From an uncultured Bacteroides sp. (GTDB lineage: Bacteria; Bacteroidota; Bacteroidia; Bacteroidales; Bacteroidaceae), in the NCBI RefSeq assembly GCF_963676325.1, contig NZ_OY781099.1:2666001-2730000 (forward strand): a DNA stretch of 64,000 nt. The letters are read 5' to 3'. Shown here one piece after another: positions 17,145 to 25,148 of this stretch. The first letter of the stretch is position 1. Each line of letters opens with the position of its first letter. Made by a program: the position numbers and the translations under genes. The notes beneath the pieces were generated by a model. That model did not search any database, was not told where the DNA came from, and saw only the letters and a program-made list of their open reading frames with translations.

Positions 17145-18947
17145 ATGGAAAATTATATCGTATCGGCTCGCAAATATCGCCCATCAACATTCGAATCTGT
17201 TGTGGGACAAAAGTCATTAACTACAACATTAAAGAATGCCATTGCCTCTCAGAAGCTGGCGCATGCATATTTATTTTGTGGTCCCCGAGGTGTGGGAAAG
17301 ACAACTTGTGCGCGTATTTTTGCAAAAACCATTAATTGTTTGAATCTGACAGCCGAGGGTGAAGCTTGCAATGAGTGTGAATCGTGCATGGCTTTCAACG
17401 AGCAACGATCTTATAACATTCATGAGCTGGATGCTGCTTCAAATAACAGTGTTGATGATATCAGACAACTGATTGAGCAGGTACGTATACCGCCACAGAT
17501 TGGTAAATATAAAGTATATATCATTGATGAGGTTCATATGCTCTCAACTGCTGCTTTCAATGCTTTCCTTAAAACACTGGAAGAGCCTCCCAAGCATGCC
17601 ATCTTTATTCTTGCCACAACTGAAAAGCATAAACTTCTGCCTACGATTCTTTCCCGTTGCCAGATTTATGATTTCAACAGAATCAGTGTGCAGGATACGG
17701 TTAATCACCTTACTTATGTAGCTCAGAAAGAAGGGATAAATGCAGAAGCTGATGCATTAAATGTTATCGCACAAAAAGCCGACGGCGGAATGCGTGACGC
17801 TTTATCTATATTTGATCAGGTGGTAAGCTTTACCGCCGGAAATGTACAGTACAAAAGCGTTATTGAGAATCTTAACGTTCTTGATTATGAATATTACTTC
17901 CGTTTGACCGACAAGTTTATCGAAAATAATGTGAGTGATTCGCTGCTTATCTTTAATGATATTCTGAATAAAGGATTTGAAGGCAGCCATTTTATAACAG
18001 GACTCGCATCTCACTTCCGCGATTTACTGGTAAGCAGAGATGCTGAAACTCTTCAACTTCTGGAAGTTGGAGCCAGTATCCGTGAGCGATACAGGGAGCA
18101 AGCAGCAAAATGTGCTCCAAAGTTCCTTTATAAAGCAATGAAAATATCTAACGAATGCGATCTGAATTATCGTGTAAGTAAGAATAAGCGCTTTTTAATT
18201 GAACTGACATTAATTCAGCTTGCGCAAATAACGTCGGAACCTGATGATGAAAGTCATGGGCGTAGCCCTAAACAATCTATAAAACCAGTCTTCACACAGC
18301 AAAATAATGCTACGGTACAGCAACAAGTAGCTGCACCAGTTTCTCAGAACGGGCAACAAACTCCTTCTGCATTGCCAAATATGGCACCTAATTCCCAATC
18401 TGCGGTTCCGCCTCCGGTTCATAAAAATCCGGTAGGTAACATTGCTATAAAGGAAGAAAAGAAAATTCCTGTAATGAAAGCCGGAAGTTTAGGCATTTCC
18501 ATTAAAAATCCTTATCAGGGTGAGCAGAAGAAACAAAACAGTGTTGCTGAACAAAGCCAATCTATAAAAAGGACCGAGGAAGATTTTGTTTTCAACGAAA
18601 GAGACCTTAACCATTATTGGATGGAATTTGCCAACGCACTATCTATTGAACAAAGGGGAATTATGATGCGTATGAAAAACTCTTCTCCGAAATTATTGTC
18701 TGATACTTCTTTCGAGATGGTAGTAGATAATGAAATTGTTGCAAGAGACGTGACTACAATGATTCCTAAGATTCAGAATTATCTGCGCACCCAGTTACGC
18801 AACAGCAAGATTTCTATGACTGTTAGGGTAAGCGATGCTCAGGAAACGGTTCGTGCCTACAGCCGGGTGGAACGTTTTCAAATGATGGCCCAGAAGAATC
18901 CTGATTTGATGAAGCTTAAAGAAGCTTTCGGACTCGAACTTTCTTAA
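17145..18947 (+). CDS. dnaX: DNA polymerase III gamma/tau subunit
   Basis: DnaX is the ATPase of the clamp loader. The 600-residue protein has Walker A GPRGVGKT (46-53), a four-Cys zinc module (C65, C75, C78, C81), Walker B IIDEVHML (D128/E129) and the sensor/arginine-finger motif LPTILSRCQIYDF. The ATPase core runs to about 240 and the collar domain to about 365. A Pro/Gln/Ala-rich linker (about 370-440) follows, then a C-terminal tau-like domain (FNERDLNHYWMEFANAL). No slippery A-run was noticed for making a short gamma form, but I did not test this by computation. Confidence 0.95.
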   Translation: MENYIVSARKYRPSTFESVVGQKSLTTTLKNAIASQKLAHAYLFCGPRGVGKTTCARIFAKTINCLNLTAEGEACNECESCMAFNEQRSYNIHELDAASNNSVDDIRQLIEQVRIPPQIGKYKVYIIDEVHMLSTAAFNAFLKTLEEPPKHAIFILATTEKHKLLPTILSRCQIYDFNRISVQDTVNHLTYVAQKEGINAEADALNVIAQKADGGMRDALSIFDQVVSFTAGNVQYKSVIENLNVLDYEYYFRLTDKFIENNVSDSLLIFNDILNKGFEGSHFITGLASHFRDLLVSRDAETLQLLEVGASIRERYREQAAKCAPKFLYKAMKISNECDLNYRVSKNKRFLIELTLIQLAQITSEPDDESHGRSPKQSIKPVFTQQNNATVQQQVAAPVSQNGQQTPSALPNMAPNSQSAVPPPVHKNPVGNIAIKEEKKIPVMKAGSLGISIKNPYQGEQKKQNSVAEQSQSIKRTEEDFVFNERDLNHYWMEFANALSIEQRGIMMRMKNSSPKLLSDTSFEMVVDNEIVARDVTTMIPKIQNYLRTQLRNSKISMTVRVSDAQETVRAYSRVERFQMMAQKNPDLMKLKEAFGLELS

Positions 18948-19024
18948 AACGGTGTTCATCAGTCGTATAACAAAATAGAGAGTCTCACCATTTATACTCC
19001 AATAAATAGAATATTATTATTCAA

Positions 19025-19071
19025 TAAAAAAAAATCATTCACCAATGCTTTTAGCTATTGGTAAATGATTT
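19025..19071 (-). terminator. Terminator of the queuosine operon
   Basis: Arms 19032-19046 and 19057-19071 (AAATCATTCACCAAT and its near complement, one mismatch) enclose a 10-nt loop. On the minus strand the hairpin is followed by a run of U (19031-19025). Confidence 0.75.
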
Positions 19072-19108
19072 AGAAAATATACGTGAATGGTTAGGGAAAC
19101 GAGCTGAA

Positions 19109-19564
19109 TTACTTCCTGTTCATTAGTCGGTAATTCGCAATTTCTTCATATTTTGTTCCTGGACGTCCATAGTTGCAATACGGATAGATAGAGATTCCTC
19201 CACGTGGAGTGAAGATTCCTGTCACTTCAATATACTTTGGATTCATCAGGCGGATTAAATCTTTCATTATTATATTCACACAATCTTCGTGAAAAGCTCC
19301 GTGATTACGGAAACTGAACATGTATAATTTCAGACTCTTGCTCTCTACCATCTTAACATCCGGTATATACGAAATGCGTATTTCGGCAAAATCTGGTTGA
19401 CCGGTAATAGGACACAGACTTGTAAACTCCGGACAATTAAACTGTACCCAGTAATCATTATCAGGATGTTTATTATCAAATGCTTCCAATACTTCAGGAG
19501 CATAGTCATTCTTATACTCTGTCTTTCCTCCAAGAAGAGAAAGTTGATCTTTTAATTCTGTCAT
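19109..19564 (-). CDS. queF: NADPH-dependent 7-cyano-7-deazaguanine reductase
   Basis: QueF reduces preQ0 to preQ1 in queuosine biosynthesis. At 151 residues it is the short single-domain form, as in B. subtilis, not the long E. coli form. The catalytic Cys lies in the phrase FTSLCPITGQPD, followed by FAEIRISYIPD; the QueF signature ESKSLKLYMFSFRNHGAFHEDC is complete. It is the last gene of the operon transporter-queC-queF, 18 bp after queC. Confidence 0.96.
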   Translation of the reverse strand: MTELKDQLSLLGGKTEYKNDYAPEVLEAFDNKHPDNDYWVQFNCPEFTSLCPITGQPDFAEIRISYIPDVKMVESKSLKLYMFSFRNHGAFHEDCVNIIMKDLIRLMNPKYIEVTGIFTPRGGISIYPYCNYGRPGTKYEEIANYRLMNRK

Positions 19565-19582
19565 AGTCCTATATTAACTTTA

Positions 19583-20251
19583 TTACTTTTGTTTTCTTAT
19601 CTTTAGATATTCCTGCAAACCGTGATTCCGGAGTTTACATGAAGGACAATGTCCGCAACCATCGGCTGGCACACCATTATAACAAGTCAGCGTCTCGTAA
19701 CGAACAAGGTCAAACACTCCAAGTTCATCAGCTAAAGCCCAGGTTTCTGTTTTATCAATCCACATTAATGGAGTATGAATCACAAACTGTTCGTCCATTG
19801 CAAGATTAATAGTCACGTTTAATGACTTAATAAACGAATCACGACAATCAGGATAACCACTAAAATCGGTCTGTGAAACTCCGGTTACCAGATGGCGCAC
19901 ACCATGTTCGCGCGCAAACACAGCTGCTATACTAAGGAAAAATAGGTTTCTTCCAGGTACAAATGTATTTGGAAATGATTCTGCCGGCTTTTCCTGATCC
20001 ATCTCAATAGAGTTGTCGGTAAGGGAACTGCTTCCAAGCTTACTGATAAAAGATGCATCTATCTGATGAAATTCAATACCCGCTTTTTCAGCTATGCTAC
20101 GTGCAATCTCCACCTCCTTTTGGTGCTTTTGTCCATAAAGAAAGCTTAGTGCATATACTTTTTTAAATTGCTTTTTTGCCCAAAAGAGGCAGGTTGTTGA
20201 ATCTTGTCCACCACTGAACAAAACAACAGCCGATTCATCTTTTATTCTCAT
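19583..20251 (-). CDS. queC: 7-cyano-7-deazaguanine synthase
   Basis: QueC makes preQ0 from 7-carboxy-7-deazaguanine, ammonia and ATP. The 222-residue protein has the PP-loop SGGQDS (13-18), YGQKHQKEVE, a mid-protein VPGRNLFFLSIA, and a C-terminal zinc site (C190, C199, C202, C205). Its ATG overlaps the stop codon of the upstream transporter gene by one base (TAATG), so translation is coupled. QueD and QueE, which make its substrate, are not in the window. Confidence 0.96.
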   Translation of the reverse strand: MRIKDESAVVLFSGGQDSTTCLFWAKKQFKKVYALSFLYGQKHQKEVEIARSIAEKAGIEFHQIDASFISKLGSSSLTDNSIEMDQEKPAESFPNTFVPGRNLFFLSIAAVFAREHGVRHLVTGVSQTDFSGYPDCRDSFIKSLNVTINLAMDEQFVIHTPLMWIDKTETWALADELGVFDLVRYETLTCYNGVPADGCGHCPSCKLRNHGLQEYLKIRKQK

Positions 20252-20931
20252 TAAATATCTCTTACTTTAATAACACTATATGAAATATCCTCATCGTAAA
20301 CATCTGTTCCTTCCACTTGTTTCACGTAATTCACAACTCTACGGGTAATTGGTAGAACAAGAATCTCAAACAATGTCTTAGCAACTGTTTCTACAATAAT
20401 AATCTGAAAAACTATATTCAATGGAATCACAAAAAGGAAAGCGATGGTTGTGAAAACAAACGTATCAGCCAACTCTCCCACAATGGTAGAAGCTATAGCA
20501 CGCTGACCAAATTTCTTTCCTTTATGCATAATCTTCATTTTGCTCATTACATAGGCATTTAAAAAAGAGCCTACCAGAAAAGCAATCAGACTGGCAAACG
20601 CAATACGCGGAGTCTGTGCCAGAACAGAAGAATAGGAATCCTGCATAGTCCAATGAGGTGCTGGAGGAAGAGCAACCGAGATCTGGAATAACAAAATTGC
20701 CAGAAAATTAATGGCAAAAGCAATCCAGATAATAAGTCTTGCCTTACGAAAGCCCCACACTTCAGTAATACAATCATTTATAACATAAGAAATAGGAAAG
20801 ATAATCAATCCGGCAGTTGAAGGGAAGCCAAAAATTTCAAATTGCTTAACTGCTAGAATGTTGGAAAGAACAAGGCACATACTAAAAAGTATGCCCATAA
20901 GCATAAAAGAGACCGTAACTTTACTTTTCAT
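20251..20931 (-). CDS. yhhQ: Queuosine precursor transporter (YhhQ/QPTR family)
   Basis: This 226-residue integral membrane protein has about six helices and the family phrases FPISYVINDCITEVWGFRKAR and GQRAIASTIVGELADTFVF. The family imports preQ0/preQ1. It is the first gene of the operon with queC and queF, which would let the cell combine salvage and synthesis. Its leader carries what I read as a class I preQ1 riboswitch (20936-20967), with the 3' pairing strand ending only four bases before the ATG, so translation of the transporter is the step most likely controlled. Confidence 0.93.
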   Translation of the reverse strand: MKSKVTVSFMLMGILFSMCLVLSNILAVKQFEIFGFPSTAGLIIFPISYVINDCITEVWGFRKARLIIWIAFAINFLAILLFQISVALPPAPHWTMQDSYSSVLAQTPRIAFASLIAFLVGSFLNAYVMSKMKIMHKGKKFGQRAIASTIVGELADTFVFTTIAFLFVIPLNIVFQIIIVETVAKTLFEILVLPITRRVVNYVKQVEGTDVYDEDISYSVIKVRDI

Positions 20932-20935
20932 TTTT

Positions 20936-20967
20936 CTTGTTTTTTACGTGGTATATCAAGCACACGA
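20936..20967 (-). promoter_or_regulatory. Class I preQ1 riboswitch in front of the queuosine operon
   Basis: Read on the minus strand, a 4-bp stem CGUG/CACG holds a 12-nt loop UGCUUGAUAUAC. After the stem come U, six A and CAAG. Loop bases CUUG can pair with CAAG, giving the H-type pseudoknot. Compared with the B. subtilis aptamer, the ligand-pairing C just before the 3' stem strand, the first loop U, the loop A before that C, the G that closes the pseudoknot and the A preceding CAAG are all in register. The stem is one pair shorter than in B. subtilis. The CAAG tail is four bases from the ATG, which suggests control of translation initiation. Confidence 0.8.
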
Positions 20968-21003
20968 CCTTTATTCAAGGCTTCGTATTTTATATTTCGG
21001 ACA

Positions 21004-21011
21004 CAAAGGTA
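21004..21011 (-). promoter_or_regulatory. -7 element of the queuosine operon
   Basis: The minus strand reads TACCTTTG, a full match. It gives a leader of roughly 65 nt that contains the whole riboswitch. Confidence 0.6.
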
Positions 21012-21134
21012 AGTATTTTATTATAGAAAATGAAAGTAAAGATCGTTAAAAGTTAAAAAATGAAGATGAATCGCAAAAGAATCAGAATAACATTTTGTAT
21101 AACCAATCTCCCGAATTGAGCTGGAAACAGGAAA

Positions 21135-21167
21135 GAGAAAGGGCACTCAATGCGAATTGAGTGCCCT
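21135..21167 (-). terminator. Terminator of the FadL-type porin gene
   Basis: A perfect 12-bp stem AGGGCACTCAAT / ATTGAGTGCCCT (21140-21151, 21156-21167) has a 4-nt loop. On the minus strand it is followed by TTTCTCTTTC. Confidence 0.75.
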
Positions 21168-21191
21168 AATCTCTCTATTTGTTGATTGTCT

Positions 21192-22661
21192 TTAGAAAGT
21201 ATAATCTACACCCACACCAAATACTTTATTTGTACGAGTGAAAACATCTGTTCCGGCAAGACCTGTTCCATTATAGCCTGTACTCTTAGAATCTTCAGCA
21301 GTCGACTTAGAAACTTTAGTATATTTATCATAGTTAGTGAAGAAATATGCCACATTCACTTTTAAGCTCTTTGTCAGTTTGAATGCTGCTCCCATACCTA
21401 TAGAATAAGAACTTGTAGTGAAGCTCATATCAGACATATAACCATCCTGCAAATCATAATTTGTACTTTGGTAACCTCCACTGACAAGAACTCTGTCTGT
21501 AATATCCCATTCAGCACCGGCAAGATATTCGTCTGTTCCTCCACTTAAATATTTCTGCTTGTTATTTGCCATTCTTGCATCTTTATCATAATAATGGTTC
21601 AGTCCCAATGAAGCACGCACAGTAGGAAGAATTGAATACTGAGCACCAACAGTAAACATAGCCGGAATATCATTAGGAGTATTTACTCCATGATCATAAG
21701 CAAGTACACCTGTAGTGTTTACTTTTGTTTTATTCTCTATATTAAGATTTGTTCTGAATTCGTATTTAGCACCGATATTCAGTTTTCCAATTTTATAATC
21801 CAGACCAATAATCGGAGTAATTCCCCATCCAGTCTGATCACAATCTAATTCTTTATCAGCAGTTCTTTTTGCTACTGAAGATGCAGAAGCAGCGGCGGCT
21901 GTATATTGTTGAGCAGCAGCTGTATTTCCAGCAGCTGTTGCAGCAGCAGCTGCTGCTGTGTATTGATTTGCAGCAGCAGTAAAATATTGATTTACATTAA
22001 TCATTTCACCTCCACCAATATTAGCTGAGATATTTCTTACATATCCAAAATAGCTGTTACTTACATAATTCATTCTACCTCCGGCAAAAGCAGAAAGATT
22101 ATCAGTTACTTTATAAGTAGCTCCAAGTTGCAAACCAAAAATATACTGGCGACCTTCCATGAAGCTATTAACATCATATTTATCTGTTCCAGCAATGCCA
22201 GCTTTTACAAGCATCAGAGGAACCATTGCTACCTGAGACTCGAAAGAAGCCAATCCGTCATTGAAAGTGGCTTTACCACCACCACCTGTTACAGCAAAGC
22301 TTCCTGAAAAAGTCCAGTTTCTTTTCTTATAAGCTGCCTGAAAACTAGGAATGAAAGGAGCTGAAGCTTCACCCTTAAATTCTTTAGTTGCAGATCCTCC
22401 ATTCCCTACGAATGGAGCAAAAGTAGAGTTGATAGTTCTTGTCTGGAATGCACTCTGTCCATTAAAAGACAAATGAAAACCATCATTCAGAAAAGCAACA
22501 CCCGCTGGATTAGAATAAACAGCATCAATTTCAGTTGATGCACCACGGGCAATATTACGAAGAAAAGCAACGTTCTGATTTGTATTTGTTAAAAGCCCCC
22601 CTGCAAAAGTTGGAACTGAAACAATTAATAGCATAGCGCTAATCAGGCATAATTTTTTCAT
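21192..22661 (-). CDS. FadL/OmpP1/TodX-family outer-membrane transport protein
   Basis: This 489-residue porin has a signal peptide (MKKLCLISAMLLIVSVPTFAGG) and the family start GLLTNTNQNVAFLRNIARGASTEIDAVYSNPAGVAFLNDGFH, close to the FadL hatch with its NPA motif. Strand-rich sequence ends in FGVGVDYTF, a C-terminal aromatic typical of beta-barrels. The family imports fatty acids or other hydrophobic compounds. A low-complexity insert very rich in Ala with Tyr, Gln and Thr lies at about residues 220-265, in a predicted loop; its Ala codons alternate gca/gct, so it could vary in length between strains. It is transcribed alone from a well-formed promoter. Confidence 0.9.
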   Translation of the reverse strand: MKKLCLISAMLLIVSVPTFAGGLLTNTNQNVAFLRNIARGASTEIDAVYSNPAGVAFLNDGFHLSFNGQSAFQTRTINSTFAPFVGNGGSATKEFKGEASAPFIPSFQAAYKKRNWTFSGSFAVTGGGGKATFNDGLASFESQVAMVPLMLVKAGIAGTDKYDVNSFMEGRQYIFGLQLGATYKVTDNLSAFAGGRMNYVSNSYFGYVRNISANIGGGEMINVNQYFTAAANQYTAAAAAATAAGNTAAAQQYTAAAASASSVAKRTADKELDCDQTGWGITPIIGLDYKIGKLNIGAKYEFRTNLNIENKTKVNTTGVLAYDHGVNTPNDIPAMFTVGAQYSILPTVRASLGLNHYYDKDARMANNKQKYLSGGTDEYLAGAEWDITDRVLVSGGYQSTNYDLQDGYMSDMSFTTSSYSIGMGAAFKLTKSLKVNVAYFFTNYDKYTKVSKSTAEDSKSTGYNGTGLAGTDVFTRTNKVFGVGVDYTF

Positions 22662-22689
22662 ATTGTTCTTTATATTAATATTTAGGGCG

Positions 22690-22719
22690 CAAAGGTAGTA
22701 TAAATTAGCACACTACAAA
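22690..22719 (-). promoter_or_regulatory. Promoter of the FadL-type porin gene
   Basis: On the minus strand TTTG (22719-22716) and TACCTTTG (22697-22690) are 18 bp apart, one of the best -33/-7 pairs in the window. Confidence 0.7.
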
Positions 22720-22860
22720 GATATTTGAGCAATTATTTCTCTTTACTTGTCAGCAACGAATAAATATAGCAGTCAAAAGAAACTGTTTCAATAGAAACAA
22801 ATATATTCTTTTGATACCTTTCCTTATTTCCATATAATCTGAAATGCATTTTATCAGCCA

Positions 22861-22897
22861 AAAAAAATAGGCTACCCAATATGGATAACCTATTTTT
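22861..22897 (-). terminator. Terminator of the GH31-GH2-GH3 operon
   Basis: An imperfect hairpin with arms AAAAATAGG / CCTATTTTT and inner pairs follows the GH3 stop by 22 nt and ends in a U-run on the minus strand. Confidence 0.65.
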
Positions 22898-22919
22898 CAT
22901 TACTAATCAACCTTTCAAA

Positions 22920-25133
22920 CTAATTCAACACAAAATCCACTGTTGAACGTATATCTGTAGACGATGAACCAATATAAACTTTAAATGCTCCCGGTTCTGC
23001 CAGCCAATTATGAGCCGTTTCGCTAAAGAATTTAAGCGCATCTTGTCCAATTTTAAATGAAACAGTTTGTTCCTCTCCCGGAGCAAGCTCTATCTTTTGA
23101 AAAGATTTCAATTCCTTTACCGGACGAAGCACACTGCATTTTTCATCACCAATATAGAGCTGAACAACTTCTTTGCCTTTTACCTTTCCAACATTCTTCA
23201 CCGGAATAGTAATAGTTAACTCCTCTGAGCCCGAAATAGTCTTTTTATCGGCAACAGCTTTTCCATATTTAAACTGAGTATAACTCAATCCATGACCAAA
23301 TGGAAAAAGAGCCGGAATCTTTTTAGTGTCGTGCCAACGGTAACCTACCAGAATATCTTCTTTATACACTTCTTTAACGCCATCTCCCGGATAAGAAATA
23401 GTACCAAATGAGTGTGCAGCGTTATCGGTCAGTTTTACAGGAAATGAGAATGGTAGCTTTCCGCTTGGATTAACCTCTCCGGTAAGTACATCAGCAATTG
23501 CATTACCTGATTCAGAGCCCGGATACCATGCCTGCAAAATACTTGGAATACTCTTTATCCAAGGCATCTCAACTGCATTTCCACTTAAAAGAACCATCAC
23601 GATATTCTTGTTTACTTTCAACATATCGTTAATTAATTCGTTTTGTCCGAAAGGAAGAGCCAACGATTTACGGTCGGCATTCTCGCAATCTTGGAAATTA
23701 TTCTTATTTAATCCACCTACAAAAATAATCAGATCGACTTCAGCAGCCTGCTTTACAGCTTCTTTGCGAAGAGAATCTGTATCGAAACCCGGTTTCATCT
23801 CACGATCATATACTGGTTTGCCCGATGCATATCCCATCGTGTATTTTATCTTATCGCCAAATTTAGCTTGCAGTCCGGCCAATGGTGAAACTTCTTTCTT
23901 CACCTTCAGAACAGATGATCCTCCACCTTCAGTCAAACGACGGGTTGCGTTCTCTCCTACCACCAGAATTGAGCGATATTTACTGGCATCCAATGGAAGA
24001 ACAGCACCTTTTTTCTTATCAGCTTCATTCTTTAAAAGAACAATTCCTTCCTGAGCCACAGTGCGTGCAACAGTATAATGTTCTTCATTGGTGAATGATC
24101 CCCATGGACGATCGCTATTCATCGCTGTACGGAAAATCAACCTAAGAATACGACTTGCTTTATCTTCAATCGTGCTCATTGGATAAGTGCCATCTTTTAA
24201 TCCTTTCAGGTAAGCTGATGCTAAATAGTAATCATCATACGCAAACTTCTTGCCCGAGCTAAGACCATTGGTATACGATCCCATTTCAATATCCAGTCCG
24301 TTAAGAACAGCTTCCTTTGTATCATGTGCCCCACCCCAGTCGGTTATTACACATCCGTCGAATTTCCATTCGCCTTTCAGGATCTTATTCAATAATAGAT
24401 CGTTGTGACAAGCGTGTTCTCCGCGTACCTTATTATATGAACCCATTATACTCCAGCTTCCGCCGTCAACAATTGCAGCCTTGAATGCAGGAAGATAGAT
24501 CTCATTAAGCGCACGATCACTTAACTCTACATCAATATTTCCACGCCAAACTTCCTGATTGTTCAATGCATAATGTTTCACACAAGCTGAAACACCATTA
24601 GATTGTACTCCTTTTACATAAGGAACTACCATGATGGAGGCAAGATATGGATCTTCGCCCATATATTCAAAATTACGGCCGTTTAGCGGAGTGCGGTAAA
24701 TATTTACGCCAGGTCCCAACAATACATCTTTTCTACGATAACGCGCCTCTTCACCAACAGCCTTACCATAAATAGCCGACATCTTAGGGTTCCAGGTAGC
24801 AGCCAGACAAGTCAGAGCAGGAAAAGCAGTACAGGAATCGTTCGTCCACTCGGCATTTCCCCAACTATCCCAAAGAATTTCTTCGCGAACACCATGAGGA
24901 CCATCGCTCATCCATATCTCAGGAATTCCCAGACGAGGCACACCGTGACTGCTAAACTTGGACTGCGCTGAGCAAAGTTTTACTTTTTCTTCCAGTGTCA
25001 TACGTGAAAGCGCATCTTTTACCCGCACTTCAATAGGTTGTTTCTGGTCCAGATACGCAGGCACTTGCTGAGCCTTTAACGAAGCAGCACCCATTGTCAG
25101 TGCCATTGCTGCATAAATTAATTTCAGTTTCAT
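22920..25133 (-). CDS. Glycoside hydrolase family 3 (beta-glucosidase or beta-xylosidase)
   Basis: This 737-residue secreted enzyme has a signal peptide (MKLKLIYAAMALTMGAASLKAQ), the GH3 N-terminal TIM barrel (YRTPLNGRNFEYMGEDPYLAS, substrate-binding KHYALNNQE) and the nucleophile in CVITDWGGAHDT (D265). The C-terminal alpha/beta domain follows (VLLSGNAVEMPW), then a fibronectin III-like end (GKEVVQLYIGD). It removes terminal beta-linked glucose or xylose; the exact sugar is not decided by motif. It is the last gene of a leftward group with GH2 (15 bp away) and GH31, consistent with stepwise trimming of a hemicellulose such as xyloglucan. Confidence 0.92.
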   Translation of the reverse strand: MKLKLIYAAMALTMGAASLKAQQVPAYLDQKQPIEVRVKDALSRMTLEEKVKLCSAQSKFSSHGVPRLGIPEIWMSDGPHGVREEILWDSWGNAEWTNDSCTAFPALTCLAATWNPKMSAIYGKAVGEEARYRRKDVLLGPGVNIYRTPLNGRNFEYMGEDPYLASIMVVPYVKGVQSNGVSACVKHYALNNQEVWRGNIDVELSDRALNEIYLPAFKAAIVDGGSWSIMGSYNKVRGEHACHNDLLLNKILKGEWKFDGCVITDWGGAHDTKEAVLNGLDIEMGSYTNGLSSGKKFAYDDYYLASAYLKGLKDGTYPMSTIEDKASRILRLIFRTAMNSDRPWGSFTNEEHYTVARTVAQEGIVLLKNEADKKKGAVLPLDASKYRSILVVGENATRRLTEGGGSSVLKVKKEVSPLAGLQAKFGDKIKYTMGYASGKPVYDREMKPGFDTDSLRKEAVKQAAEVDLIIFVGGLNKNNFQDCENADRKSLALPFGQNELINDMLKVNKNIVMVLLSGNAVEMPWIKSIPSILQAWYPGSESGNAIADVLTGEVNPSGKLPFSFPVKLTDNAAHSFGTISYPGDGVKEVYKEDILVGYRWHDTKKIPALFPFGHGLSYTQFKYGKAVADKKTISGSEELTITIPVKNVGKVKGKEVVQLYIGDEKCSVLRPVKELKSFQKIELAPGEEQTVSFKIGQDALKFFSETAHNWLAEPGAFKVYIGSSSTDIRSTVDFVLN

Positions 25134-25148
25134 ATTAGATTCGTTATG

